A DNA stretch of 64,000 bases from Melitaea cinxia (GCF_905220565.1 NC_059402.1:15129501-15193500); one strand, 5' to 3'; shown: positions 1 through 10,213, counted from the first letter of the stretch. The notes: a model not told the origin generated them from the sequence alone. A program made the numbers and translations.

Positions 1-1184
1 AAGCTATTGTTTTAATTGATAGCGTGCAAAAATAACAGCCAGGAAACACTACTCAATCAACATTGTGTGGCACCGAAATATAGCCGGCTTAAATTTCCTC
101 ATAATCGAGTATTCGAGGCTGCGCCGTTTGCTGACGTCACCCTGCGACCCCAGCTGTCAGCGCCAAATGAGATTCACTGAACTGTTCTGAAAATCTAGCA
201 TTGTCTTCAATAACTCCTGAATATTTTCTCGTCCATTTGACACGTGACTTGAAAAATTTTTAAAATCGTATTTATATGTATGAATAATTTTTTGAAATGT
301 TTTTTTTTAAGACGCAAAATTTCTATTTTGTTTGTTATCAAGGCATCGACACGTCATAATCCCAGAACTCAATATTTCCTATCTTTTGACTTTTGACTCT
401 AGATTCTTAAATTTGACTACAGAAAAACAAGAAAATTTTTAGGTATAGAGAATACAAAGATAAAGATGAAATTCTAAGCCAATTTTGTTTTTTATCGTGA
501 AAATAACAAACTCCATAATTTCGTTTTCCGAACAATCTTGACTTAATAAAAAAAATGAACAAAGGCCATGAAATTCCTAAAACATTAGCGAAAAATCCGA
601 TATTAATCTAGCATTAAACGCACATTAAAATATGATAAAAGATAAAAAAGTACCGCAAACATTCTGACACTCCGCAAACAGGTGTGTTTGTCTGAGATGT
701 GGACGGCGAATGTTGTTTTCCCCTCTTTGATTTCCATTTCGCAAATTATGTTTATAGCACATTTTCCTTTTGTAATACAATGTTGTTTATAGAAATTTAT
801 AGCGTTCGTTTATTTTTATACCGGGTTAAAACGAACCACGGAATAAATACGAGCACAGTTTATTTTTTACCTGAGGTATTACGTACAAATACTTGTTTTT
901 TTTTCCAGTTCTGCTTTTATTTTTAGGGAAGTAATTTTTTGTTAATATTTCTATTTTTTTTTCTTACTTCAGCGATAGATATTCTAATGGATTTTCTTTC
1001 ACATGAGATTAGATTAACTTGACAGTCTTTAAAATAGACATAAAACCAAACATCATTTAATTTTAAGGCTTTTAAAATTATTACAATTTAAAAAATCGCT
1101 TCAAGTGGATTTCTGATGATAAAAAAGAAGAATATATCATAACTTTTATCAGTATTATATTTAAAAAAAGAAGTGCTTCCTTAC
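1..1184. other. Intronic DNA 3' of the CG-1 exon
   Basis: AT-rich sequence with homopolymer T and A runs. No exon matching the following part of CG-1 and no recognisable mobile element. The short ORF at 699-926 has no protein-like features. Confidence 0.5.
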
Positions 1185-1320
1185 CTCCGTTCCCTGCACC
1201 TTCAGTTTCATATGATCTTCTCTGGTGGTCTTTCCATCTTTTCGCTTCTTCCAACAGTAACCATCGCGCCGGTAACGTACCTTCTTGCGGCTGTATAGAA
1301 GCATCGAACCACTTTTGGGT
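1185..1320 (-). CDS. CAMTA: CAMTA exon: middle of the CG-1 DNA-binding domain
   Basis: This is an internal coding exon of 136 bp. Its peptide starts PKSGSMLLYSRKKVRYRR, contains DGYCWKKRKDGKTTREDH and ends MKLKVQGTE. That is the highly conserved basic core of the CG-1 domain of calmodulin-binding transcription activators, nuclear factors that bind CGCG-type DNA sites and calmodulin. The acceptor is a T-rich tract ending in AG (minus strand, at 1322-1321). The donor is GTAAGG starting at 1184. The first exon base completes an Arg codon begun in the exon at 45839-45906. The exon then holds 45 whole codons and ends in phase 0. In CAMTA proteins the next residues are the CIYGCYVHS-like segment, which I cannot find between 1 and 1184, so that exon lies outside the window. 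Family assignment is from recognition of the motif. The gene symbol is the family name, because most insects have one copy. Confidence 0.93.
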
Positions 1321-2302
1321 CTGTAACAAAAAAAAATTATCAATCTCCATTCCTATAATAATGTTAACAAAAATATATAGTTGGAAAGACATAACGTGGT
1401 ATTAATGTTTACAACCTGTACTCATAATAACATTTTAATTTAACGCCGTTATTCTCATTACTAAAATTATTTAAAACGGGATATTTACCATGCTTTTTAT
1501 TTTTATATTGCGGAGATTGATATTTCGACATTAACTACGATTGTCTCGTTCACAAGACTGAAGTTTGCGGGTAGATGTTGACGGCATAAGGAGTGTCCAT
1601 ACCAGACTACCTCCTATGTTGTAAGTTTGCTGCGTAACGTATGTTAATAATATATAAATGTTTATTAATAAAGATTTACCCGATTGTTATGTATATATTT
1701 TTTATTAAAACAATGTTTTTGGAGAGAATACAATACTGCGGAAGTTCTATCCCAAAAACCTATTTGTTCTCATGAAACATTTCAATTTTTTTCAATAAAA
1801 TACCTAATTGAATGAACATATCGCTCATCTTTGCAGATTGAAAGATCCCAGATGGATGGGCGGTATTACATTGAAATGGATTTGGCAGTTGAATCGGTGA
1901 GGGGGAAGCGGATCGCACGTTCAAACCAAATATTTAATCAAATCATCTGAAACAGCGCCAGTATTAAAATATCTTTCATATCAGATTTACTTTCTGTGGT
2001 GTGATGATTACATTCTTACGAGAATATTTAATTCCATATAAAAATTTAAAACGGTTATAACTTAATACAAATATTTAAAACTCAATATTATTTAAAGAAT
2101 TATACTTTAGTATAGATTTATTAACTTACGGTAGACAAATTACTTATAATTGTATACGTTTGAATTACTTTTTTAACTTTTAGTGAAACATTTTTCTATG
2201 TTCTTCTAATCTTCTGTAATCTAGACAAATAAATCAAATTGGTGTCTGTTTGTAACATTAAAATTACCGTGTGTTACTAAATGCCAATGGAGGTATACAC
2301 GG

Positions 2303-2681
2303 TACATATATCAAAAAAACATTTTTTACAATTTTTGTCTGTCTGTCTATCTGCCTGTCTGTCTGTCTGTTTGTTCCGGCTAATCTCTGAAATGGCTGGA
2401 TCGATTTTGACGGGACTTTTACTGGCAGATAGTAACTTGGGCTACTTTTATTTTAGGAATTCATTTATTTTATAGCTCTGCGATCTGAACAATAAGTTTT
2501 TATTAAATTCCACGCGGATGAAGTTGCGGGCACAGCTAGAAAATTAATAAAAGATTATTCGCTTACTTATATCATTCTTTTCCTAAATTAATTGTTGAAG
2601 AAATCGCTCAACAAACAAACAGACTGACAGGCAGACAGACAGACAAAAATTATTAAAAAAAAACGTTATTTTGGTATATCT
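2303..2681. repeat. Inverted pair of (GTCT)n-bearing repeat arms
   Basis: The left arm (about 2303-2375) reads a T-rich stretch, then AATTTTTGTCTGTCTGTCT, then a run of CTGT units. The right arm (about 2610-2681) is an imperfect reverse complement of it, with CAGACAGACAGAC followed by AAAAATTATT. Between them is a stretch with TGGCTGGATCGATTTTGACG and, at 2512-2541, a CGCGGATGAAGTTGCGGGC segment that I recognise as common in lepidopteran repeats. This is either one element with long imperfect terminal inverted repeats or two neighbouring copies in opposite orientation. Confidence 0.6.
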
Positions 2682-2758
2682 ACACATATGAATTTAGTAA
2701 AAATCGATTATCTTAATTTTACAAACAGTTACTCCAATTTTATTTATTTATATAGATT

Positions 2759-3097
2759 GACTTCGCGTTGGCGCAGCGGTCACAGCCATGGTACCTGTTG
2801 CGCTGGCGGTTGCGGGTTCGATCCCCGCACATGACAAACATTTGTATTGGCCATACAGGTGTTTGCCGTGATCTGGGCGTTTGTGCAGTCCTAGTGGGTC
2901 TCCCCACCGTGCCTCAGAGAGCACGTTAAGCCGTCGGTCCCGGTTGTTATTATGTACACCTGTTAGCGATCGTTACTCATAGTAGGGAATATATCCGCCA
3001 ACCCGCATTGGAGCAGCGTAGTGGATTAAGCTCTGATCCTTCTTCTACATGAGGAAAGAGGCCTATGCCCAGTAGTGGGATATTACAGGCTGAAGCG
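2759..3097 (+). mobile_element. tRNA-headed SINE (family 1), near full length
   Basis: The 5' head has a pol III box A-like GTTGGCGCAGCGG and a box B GGTTCGATCCC, about 60 bp apart. It is followed by the family body: a GTTTGCCGTG segment, a TGGGTCTCCCCACCGTGCCT segment, and the ATAGTAGGGAATATATCCGC block. The 3' end is GATATTACAGGCTGAAGCG. A repeat of ATATAGATT at 2750-2758 and 3098-3106 is a likely target-site duplication. At least ten more copies or fragments occur in this window. It is non-coding and needs a LINE reverse transcriptase in trans. Confidence 0.85.
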
Positions 3098-3492
3098 ATA
3101 TAGATTTGAGAAATTTATACAAACAATCGTCGAAATTAATATCCGATAGTTATGTTTATAATTCAATAATTAAACGATTGTCCATTTGCGGTGTACCAAT
3201 TTGAAAATTATTTAACCGTAACGAAAAGTTATCCAAGAGTCATCCATAACAATTTCCCGTTGTGATTTATTGATCAGTTGTTATTACTGGGAGATAAGAT
3301 AAACAAATCATCGGAGGTTGTATGAGTTATATGGGCAGTTGGTCGAAATTTTATTTGTTTCCGTTATGTATGTATGTGTTAAGTTATTAATGTGTAATGT
3401 TGTTTTTGTTTCGTGTAAGAATAAAGTACGACATAATATTACCGCGATATGATGGGGTATAATGCGAAAATAAATTAAAGGTGTTTTATTTT

Positions 3493-3530
3493 GACTAACC
3501 CGTTGGCGCAGTTTGTAATGGCCATGCTTC
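3493..3530 (+). mobile_element. 5' fragment of SINE family 2
   Basis: A short match (CCGTTGGCGCAGTTTGTAA) to the tRNA-derived head of the SINE at 41027. It stops before box B. Confidence 0.5.
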
Positions 3531-3582
3531 AAAACAAATGCTTTCTAACTTAGAAGTACAAAAAACCCCTAATACTAATCTA

Positions 3583-3740
3583 TACTAATATAAAGAAAAA
3601 TTTGATTGTTTGTTTATTTGCATTGAATAGGCTCCGAAACTACTGAACCAATTTAAAAAATTCTTTTACTGTTGGGAAGCCATACGATCCGCGAGTGACA
3701 TAGGCTATATTATATTTTCAAAAAAATTTGGGAAAAATTA
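3583..3740 (+). repeat. Interspersed repeat relic (CTATACTAATATAAAG type)
   Basis: It starts CTATACTAATATAAAG and includes GGCTCCGAAACTACTGAACC and TGACATAGGCTATATT. This is a repeat type I recognise as common in lepidopteran introns. A related, more decayed copy seems to lie near 25722-25870. Class unknown. Confidence 0.5.
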
Positions 3741-4410
3741 TTTTGAAATTTTTGTTAAATAAAGTCAAGCCGGGTGGGGGTGTGCTAGTAATAAAACTTA
3801 TTTGCTTGTTTATAATAATTATCTTACTTATAATTACATATCCCTACTAGTATTTTTATGTTCATATACAGGTAGAATAAAACGATATAAAATCGACATC
3901 CAAAAAGTATCATAGGCTGAATCATGGCGGAAATTGGGTCGTTCGTATCAGTCAGACAGCTGACATACGTTGTCAGCGTTATTTACAATACATTACTTAT
4001 ATCAAACTTAAGAAATATAAGACTTTATGTATCTACCCTCCATAGACCACTATGGAGACACATATACACACAGTATTTATTTTATTACAGACCAACGCAT
4101 TGTGCAATGTATTATTATTTATTTAATATTTACTAAATAAAATATGATTGATATCGCAACAAACAGACAGGCTAATTCATTAATTAAAAAGATATAAAAC
4201 ACCTTATACTTTAGGAACTTCAGTATAATAATATCGTATAAAATAATAAATCTTCTCGAAAATATAACAAAATGTTAGATTTTCGGTCAAAACAACGTTT
4301 GAAGAAATAAATAAAAAATCTATTATATGACATTTTTTTCTTTTTATTACAAATATAAATAGACTTCTTTTATCATCATATCGTTTTTATAAATATATAA
4401 ATAAATAAAT

Positions 4411-4614
4411 ATTTACAACGTACAAACACGGTCGTCTGTTCCTAAAGTAAACAACTTAGTGCTTGTGACCGACTGGTATAGTTACATTTGTTTTTTCGAT
4501 AAATATACATATAAATAAATATATATATTACACCCAGACTCAGGGTGGAATCGAACCCACGACCCCCGGAGCAGAAAGCAGGGTCACTACAACCTGCGCC
4601 AACGTGCTAGTCAG
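4411..4614 (-). mobile_element. tRNA-headed SINE (family 2)
   Basis: On the minus strand it reads a tRNA-like head (CTAGCACGTTGGCGCAGG) and a box B-like GGGTTCGATTC. These are followed by the ACTCTGAGTCTGGGTGTAAT-type junction, an AT-rich body and a tail with CACTAAGTTGTTTACTTTAG. It is a diverged copy of the element at 41027-41265. No coding capacity. Confidence 0.75.
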
Positions 4615-5063
4615 TAGTAGAAGTAGTAATTATAAACTGCAACATTTTAAGTTGCAAGAAATAAGTTCAGAACAACACAGTACGTAAATCTATTATAGAT
4701 AGATTGCAAAATTTTATCAAGCTGAAAATTGTTGAACTATCTTAAATATATTACAAAGCGTCCCGTAATTAAATTTATGAAAGTTTTAGTGGTACACCAG
4801 TTTATTAACTAGGTCAGAAGCTTTTCACAATATTTACTGCTAACACGCTTGAACATAAATGTTTTGTGTAGGAGAAATAATAGTTTAACACATACATATT
4901 TGTTTTAAAAATCAAAAGTGAATGATATCAAATAAAAATCGATTATAAATAATTCAATGTCACTTTTTTTATAAACCTTTTATTTAGTCTAATCTTTTTG
5001 ATTAGTTGTGGAGATTTTACAGTAATATACAGATAATACAAGTTTCAATACAGAGTTTCGTAA

Positions 5064-5202
5064 GTAAAAACAAAAATACCTAGACATAGTAATTTTTATG
5101 GAAAACGTACGCTTGAATATATTATTCCTTTCTTAATAAATAGTCTGCCATCGGATATAAAAGAAAAATTCAAAAAAACAACTATAAAAACATATTTAGA
5201 AA
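5064..5202 (+). pseudogene. C-terminal relic of a LINE reverse-transcriptase protein
   Basis: The open frame contains RHSNFYGKRTLEYIIPFL and then INSLPSDIKEKFKKTTIKTY. This is typical of the extreme C-terminus of insect CR1/jockey-like endonuclease-reverse transcriptase proteins. Upstream the frame is broken by a stop at 5061. Downstream it runs into the large palindrome at 5203. After the palindrome, at 6945, a repeat of ACATATTTAGAAA is followed by a short continuation, a stop and a 3'-UTR-like tail to about 7255. This suggests one LINE copy split by a later insertion. The exact clade cannot be decided from about 40 residues. Confidence 0.6.
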
Positions 5203-5987
5203 TATTCTTTGACGATTAGCAGGAAAGTGGACATAGGGTGCCAATCAAACCACCAATTGCAAATTCATGCGACGTTTCGATCCTTTATTGGACCATCATC
5301 AGGCATCTACAAAATACAAAACATTGAAGAAAGTTGTATACCTAAATTAATCCACAACAACAACCAAACAAAAAGAACCAAATCATCAGTACCTTTACAT
5401 ACGGTAGTCAAAAGACATCTCCCCGTCAAAGTTCTTTCATTATGTAAGATTCTAAATCCAAATACATTATATATTATTTTTAAGTTATATTTTAAACTGT
5501 AATCTCTAAATTTTGAAAATTTAAACTAAAACATTTGAATTTAATAGGTAACAATATGCACAATTTTAAGTTATTAAGTTTTTGATTTTTACAATTTCAA
5601 GGCATCAAATTCTCCGAACTTGACTATTGAACTGCATCTAAAACATCAATCATATATGTACACACAAAACCATCAAAGACTGACAATGTCTACACAACGA
5701 TCACAACCAACATTTTATATTACCTTTACATATGTTAATTAAATTTATAATTTTTTTCCTCCTATTTTGGTTCCTTTAATTTATATTATTTCTACCCACA
5801 TGTATTTTTCTTCAATTTTATATATTAATTTTTTTATTATTAATTATTTAAATTGTTAAGATTTAAAAATATTAGTCATTTCTTATAAAATTATGTCATT
5901 TAAAATTGGCTAGTTACAAAATTTTTTTTTTTTTTTTTTAATTTACATTACAATTTCTATTTTGTAGTTATTACTCTTTACATTTAC
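5200..5987 (+). repeat. Left arm of 788-bp inverted repeat
   Basis: Every stretch I compared matches the reverse complement of 6128-6915. The arms have equal length and a constant coordinate sum (12115), so there is no net insertion or deletion, even through the roughly 18-base T run near 5922-5940. Near-identity implies a recent origin, gene conversion or an assembly artefact. Confidence 0.92.
5267..5306 (-). ncRNA. Hammerhead-ribozyme-like motif (left arm)
   Basis: Mirror copy of the motif at 6809-6848, identical in sequence and on the opposite strand because the two arms are inverted repeats. A transcript crossing the whole palindrome would contain one motif in sense and one in antisense. 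Confidence 0.55.
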
Positions 5988-6127
5988 ATTTTGTTCTCCA
6001 ATTTCTTGTATTCTCGTGTCTAAAACAACAAATTATACATAAGACATAGCCGAACACGTTGCATTGTACAAGAAACAAACTACACACTACCAGTGTACTA
6101 ACCCGTAGTTAGTACCGTAGTTAAGTA

Positions 6128-6915
6128 GTAAATGTAAAGAGTAATAACTACAAAATAGAAATTGTAATGTAAATTAAAAAAAAAAAAAAAAAATTTTGTA
6201 ACTAGCCAATTTTAAATGACATAATTTTATAAGAAATGACTAATATTTTTAAATCTTAACAATTTAAATAATTAATAATAAAAAAATTAATATATAAAAT
6301 TGAAGAAAAATACATGTGGGTAGAAATAATATAAATTAAAGGAACCAAAATAGGAGGAAAAAAATTATAAATTTAATTAACATATGTAAAGGTAATATAA
6401 AATGTTGGTTGTGATCGTTGTGTAGACATTGTCAGTCTTTGATGGTTTTGTGTGTACATATATGATTGATGTTTTAGATGCAGTTCAATAGTCAAGTTCG
6501 GAGAATTTGATGCCTTGAAATTGTAAAAATCAAAAACTTAATAACTTAAAATTGTGCATATTGTTACCTATTAAATTCAAATGTTTTAGTTTAAATTTTC
6601 AAAATTTAGAGATTACAGTTTAAAATATAACTTAAAAATAATATATAATGTATTTGGATTTAGAATCTTACATAATGAAAGAACTTTGACGGGGAGATGT
6701 CTTTTGACTACCGTATGTAAAGGTACTGATGATTTGGTTCTTTTTGTTTGGTTGTTGTTGTGGATTAATTTAGGTATACAACTTTCTTCAATGTTTTGTA
6801 TTTTGTAGATGCCTGATGATGGTCCAATAAAGGATCGAAACGTCGCATGAATTTGCAATTGGTGGTTTGATTGGCACCCTATGTCCACTTTCCTGCTAAT
6901 CGTCAAAGAATATTT
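6128..6915 (-). repeat. Right arm of 788-bp inverted repeat
   Basis: Reverse-complement partner of 5200-5987. The homology starts at the GTAAATG at 6128 and ends at GAATATTT at 6915. The spacer between the arms (5988-6127) is unrelated sequence with its own small hairpin around the CCCGTAGTTAGTACCGTAGT segment. Confidence 0.92.
6809..6848 (+). ncRNA. Hammerhead-ribozyme-like motif (right arm)
   Basis: All core elements are in order. The stem I 5' strand is ATGC (6809-6812) and the conserved CTGATGA is at 6813-6819. Stem II is GGTCC with GGATC (one G-U pair) closing an AATAAA loop. Then come GAA (6837-6839), a minimal stem III from AC/GT, cleavage triplet GTC ending at 6844, and the stem I 3' strand GCAT (6845-6848). 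The very short stem III is typical of the minimal type I hammerheads known from Penelope-like elements. An extra T at 6820 at the base of stem II departs from the consensus, so activity is uncertain. Confidence 0.55.
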
Positions 6916-6944
6916 ATAACAAATGGACACAACGATAAATAATG

Positions 6945-7255
6945 ACATATTTAGAAAATTCTTTTTAGACCAACATATAGAGAGAGAATGAAATGGCCGC
7001 ATTTATTCGTTTTACTATAATTATCATTATTCTTTAACCACTTGATGTTAATTTTTTTTCTTTCCAATTATATTCACATATATAATCTATATTTGTATAG
7101 CTTTGTATCATATTTTTATATTAGTATAAAATTTCGTGTGTACTTTAGTATTATTACTTTAGAAAAACAGTGCACTGTTATACTGTTAATTTTTTTGGCT
7201 GCACTGATTATCACATAAATTGTATCAATTTTTTTTTTTGTAAATAAATAAATAA
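6945..7255 (+). mobile_element. LINE 3' end continuing after the palindrome
   Basis: It begins with the second ACATATTTAGAAA copy, which in the frame of the relic at 5064-5202 reads TYLEN, then SF and a stop. An AT-rich 3'-UTR-like stretch follows, ending in a T run and GTAAATAAATAAATAAG, the usual look of a LINE 3' terminus. The link to the left fragment is inference. Confidence 0.45.
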
Positions 7256-7444
7256 GTAAAAAAATATTGCAGCTTGTAGTCTAGCTCTTAGTATAAACTT
7301 TACTAATTTTAATTTAAATGTATTAAATAGTTTCGAGTTATAAATTACTAGTCAAAAAATTTTAAACACTGTAGTATAGGCTTCAGTATTGCTTACAAAG
7401 CACACTAAAAAAAAATTTTTTTGGAGTATTACTAGAAGAAGAAG

Positions 7445-7620
7445 AAATATACTTTATTGTGCATAAAAGTTAAAGTACATAGGTATCTTAAAAAAATAAA
7501 AACTTACATAATAATAATATTCACAAAGGCGGTCTTATCGCTAGGTAAGCGATTTCTTCCAGACAACCTTGGGGTAGAGGAGATTTTAAAACAAAACAGA
7601 GTAGGGTCATCAAAAAGGCA
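7445..7620 (-). mobile_element. LINE 3'-UTR relic, minus orientation
   Basis: Reading the minus strand, it has GAAATCGCTTACCTAGCGAT, then AAGACCGCCTTTGTG and a terminal ACAATAAAGTATATTTC. I recognise this as a 3' end widespread in lepidopteran genomes. Related minus-strand fragments seem to lie at 35800-35890 and 63593-63650. No protein-coding part remains. Confidence 0.55.
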
Positions 7621-7943
7621 AAACATAGGGAATCCTACAATCTAATAATATAATAATAATATAAATAAATAATAAACATATAAATAAATTAATTAATAAA
7701 TAAACTACTACTACTAGATAATATTTATTATATTTAGTAAGAAAATAAATGATATAATGTCATAACTACAGGAAACAGTTTCAAGTTCACAAGCAAAGAA
7801 TTTATGACGCAGATGAAACAGGATATGCTCCAGTAATCGTCACGAGTATACAAAACAAGGCAATGTCCTGGTGAAGTGTTTTCGCCTGTTTTATGATATT
7901 GGGAACGGAATAACGCTGACTACGGAAAAAAGGCATGATATTT

Positions 7944-8250
7944 CTTAACCGATTTCAAAAAAGGAGAAGATTTCTCAATTCGACTGTATATACATATTTT
8001 TATGTGTGTTCGCTGACAAATTCGTCTTTTATGGACCGATTTTGTTGATTTTTTCTTTGTTGGAAAGGAGATATCCCAAAGGTGGTACCGTGAAAAGGAA
8101 AGTAGGATCTGATGATGGCATCTTAGAGAAATCGAGAAGAACCTTCGAAAATCGTATTGGCGACTAGTGCGTCTGTTTTCGTCTACTTACGTTGTATTAC
8201 TTACCGATGCAATTAAAGTTGGTTTTTACGTTTACTAGCAAACACAATTA
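7944..8250 (+). mobile_element. AACCGACTTC-TIR repeat, partial (family 3)
   Basis: It starts TTAACCGATTTCAAAAAAGG and continues through TGTTGGAAAGGAGATATCCC and GATGATGGCATCTTAGAGAA. It ends AGCAAACACAATTA, as the longer copies at 26823 and 31960 do. The middle is deleted. It is followed directly by a family 4 repeat. Confidence 0.7.
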
Positions 8251-8254
8251 TTTA

Positions 8255-8495
8255 GCCGACAATTTCGGCAAAAAAGCGTACGGTCCACCTGATGACGGTA
8301 AGCGATTATAGTAGCCTACAACCTAGCCTGCGACACCAGAAGCATCTGGCCTTTGACCATCCTTTGGCCACCTTACTCACCACAGGAATACAACACTCCT
8401 TGAAAACAGTTTTATCGAACTGTGATCGTCTGTAATGTTGAGTTGTACTCCCCCGGTAGGGCTGCTCCTAATTTTGGACAGGATATATCCTACTG
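8255..8495 (+). repeat. GTACGG..CACCTGATG repeat (family 4)
   Basis: Contains AAGCGTACGGTCCACCTGATG, CACCAGAAGCATC and the TACTCCCCCGGTAGGGCTGCTCC block near its end. Further copies on both strands lie at 9958, 18095, 28432, 30295, 37082, 39975 and 40148. It shows no coding capacity. Class is not evident, as I see neither pol III boxes nor clear terminal inverted repeats. A (CA)n/(TA)n microsatellite follows at about 8517-8558. Confidence 0.7.
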
Positions 8496-8932
8496 TTAGC
8501 GCACATCATCGCTCGACACACACACACACACAGACACACACATAGATATATATATATAATACTAGAAGTTCAAATTAAGTTAAAACATCAGACAAATACA
8601 GGAATTTAACGAAGCGGTATCAGCATGGTACTTATAGTTTGAAGCTTATTAGCACCTTTAAAACTAATTCTAAAGCTATCCGACTTTTTAGAACCTATTT
8701 TGACTTTCCTTGAGGTGAATTCAAACCTCGGCTAACTCTTAAGTACTTCTTAGTTCATTTGGATCTTGATTCCTTTCTATTTATTTACTAGAAAAGTGAG
8801 TTTTGCGAGGTTACCTAAGGAAGTAGTGCTAACTAGCTGAATGGAACATCGTAAAAGCAAATTAGAAAAATACATATTCGATTTAGTACTGGTTTACCTA
8901 AATATTTTCATCCTAATATAATAAATACAACT

Positions 8933-9062
8933 CGATCGTTACTCATAGTAGGGAATATATTCACCAACCCGCATTGGAGCAGCGTGGTGGATTAAGCTCT
9001 GATCCTTCTCCTACATGGGGAAAGAGGCCTATGCCCCGTAGTGGAATATTACAGGCTGAAGC
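8933..9062 (+). mobile_element. SINE family 1, 3' half
   Basis: 5'-truncated copy from the ATCGTTACTCATAGTAGGG segment to the TATTACAGGCTGAAGCGA end. Confidence 0.8.
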
Positions 9063-9582
9063 GAGCGAATCCTCTTGAAAAGCACATAAAATCAATAAAA
9101 TTAAAGAAGCAAAAATTTTACAGTAAATTAAATAAAATGCAGACATTTATCTAAGTTTTAAATTCAAGATTCGATTACCTAGGAGCGTGAGCGTGAGGCT
9201 GTTGCTAAAAATCTTAATTCGTTTTTATATAGCAATGACTAAAATCGACAAATTTTGTACTGAATTCACTAACTGAGTTATATGAAGGCACTGCCAAAAG
9301 TATCGTCTAACATTTGATTTTTAACCTTATCACTAATAGAATTGAGTTCAATTTAATGTTCAATAAAGTAATTTTACTTGATAGTAATATTGCCGAGTAA
9401 GTTTTCTTCGTACGAAACATCGTCTAACTCATTTAACTCATCGTGAATATCGAAAATAATTTTAGAATTTATATTAATATAGATTATTAGGATTTAATAG
9501 TGTGGAATTACAAATCCATGCAGCCTTGTTTCTTACTGTTAGATTATCTGGTCAATACGGCAAAGGTGATATACAGTTAAAT

Positions 9583-9759
9583 CAGTGGTGTAGCAAGGGG
9601 GGAGCAAGGGAGGGCATCATGCCCCGAGTGCTACTCACAAAGGGGCGCCAAATGGTCCGCAAAACAAAAAATTGCTAAACATATCATATGGTTTTCGAAT
9701 CTGAGGGGCACTAAAAAGGTATTGTGCCCCAGGCGCCAGTTAAACTCGCCACGTCACTG
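9583..9759. mobile_element. hAT-like MITE, 177 bp
   Basis: It begins CAGTGGTGTAGCAAGG and ends with the diverged complement CTCGCCACGTCACTG, short terminal inverted repeats of CAGTGGCGTAGC type. It is flanked by a perfect 8-bp direct repeat AGTTAAAT (9575-9582 and 9760-9767), the duplication size made by hAT transposases. The interior is unusually GC-rich for this window (GGGGCGCC, GCCCCAGGCGCC). It has no coding capacity and would depend on a transposase encoded elsewhere. Confidence 0.85.
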
Positions 9760-9957
9760 AGTTAAATACAAAGAATCGAAATACAAATCAAGCTCCATTG
9801 AATTGTTTAAGACATGTCTTGTGCTTGGTTAATGACAATATTGTAATCTATACCTGTACGACCTTTCGGTGTTGTCTGACTTGATTGACCGACGGCTGTC
9901 CTATCTGACCTGATCTGATCTCAACACGAGAACCTTTCCACTCCATTTAATTGGCAC

Positions 9958-10213
9958 AAAAGGAAATTTCCTGCTTAAAATATGGATCAGCCTTACCAGT
10001 GTCTACCTTACAGAAGACCACAGCTAAATAACACAATGTTCAAGCAGTGTTGTATTCCTGTTGGTGAGTAAGGTGACCGAGTTCCTAGGGAGAGCTCCTA
10101 GGGGAAATCGGGGGAACGGTTGGAAACGCGTTTGCGATGCTTCTGGTGTTGCAGGCGTCTATAAGCTACGGTAATCGCTTAACATCAGGTGAGCCGTACA
10201 TATGTTTGCCGAC
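9958..10213 (-). repeat. Family 4 repeat, minus copy
   Basis: Near full length, reverse-complement orientation. It has AGGAAATTTCCTGCTTAAAA at the left, GTTGTATTCCTGTTGGTGAG in the middle and GGTGAGCCGTACATATG at the right end. Confidence 0.75.

Larger units (their letters stand above)
5203..6944. mobile_element. 1.74-kb palindromic insertion with hammerhead-like motifs
   Basis: The insertion is flanked by a 13-bp direct repeat ACATATTTAGAAA (5190-5202 and 6945-6957), a candidate target-site duplication. It consists almost entirely of two 788-bp inverted arms, a 140-bp spacer and a 29-bp unpaired right end. Each arm carries a hammerhead-ribozyme-like motif. Such motifs are known in Penelope-like elements and retrozymes, which also tend to leave complex or inverted copies. 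I therefore infer a non-autonomous or truncated retroelement of that kind. No reverse transcriptase or GIY-YIG sequence is visible. The identical peptides that can be read from the two arms are antisense to the ribozyme motif and are not evidence of a gene. Confidence 0.55.

Noticed and set aside
1081..1392. A 103-codon minus-strand frame over the CG-1 exon
   Set aside because: It is out of frame with the CG-1 peptide and crosses both splice sites. The real coding frame is limited to 1185-1320.
2281..2475. 64-codon ORF with Cys/Leu repeats
   Set aside because: Arises from the (GTCT)n microsatellite.
5209..7002. Two identical peptides readable from opposite strands near 5209-5502 and 6613-7002
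   Set aside because: They are identical only because the DNA is a palindrome. The frame is antisense to the hammerhead-like motif and has no recognisable domain.
8285..8300. CTGATGA as a second hammerhead core in the family 4 repeats
   Set aside because: The following sequence lacks a stem II hairpin and a GAAA in place.
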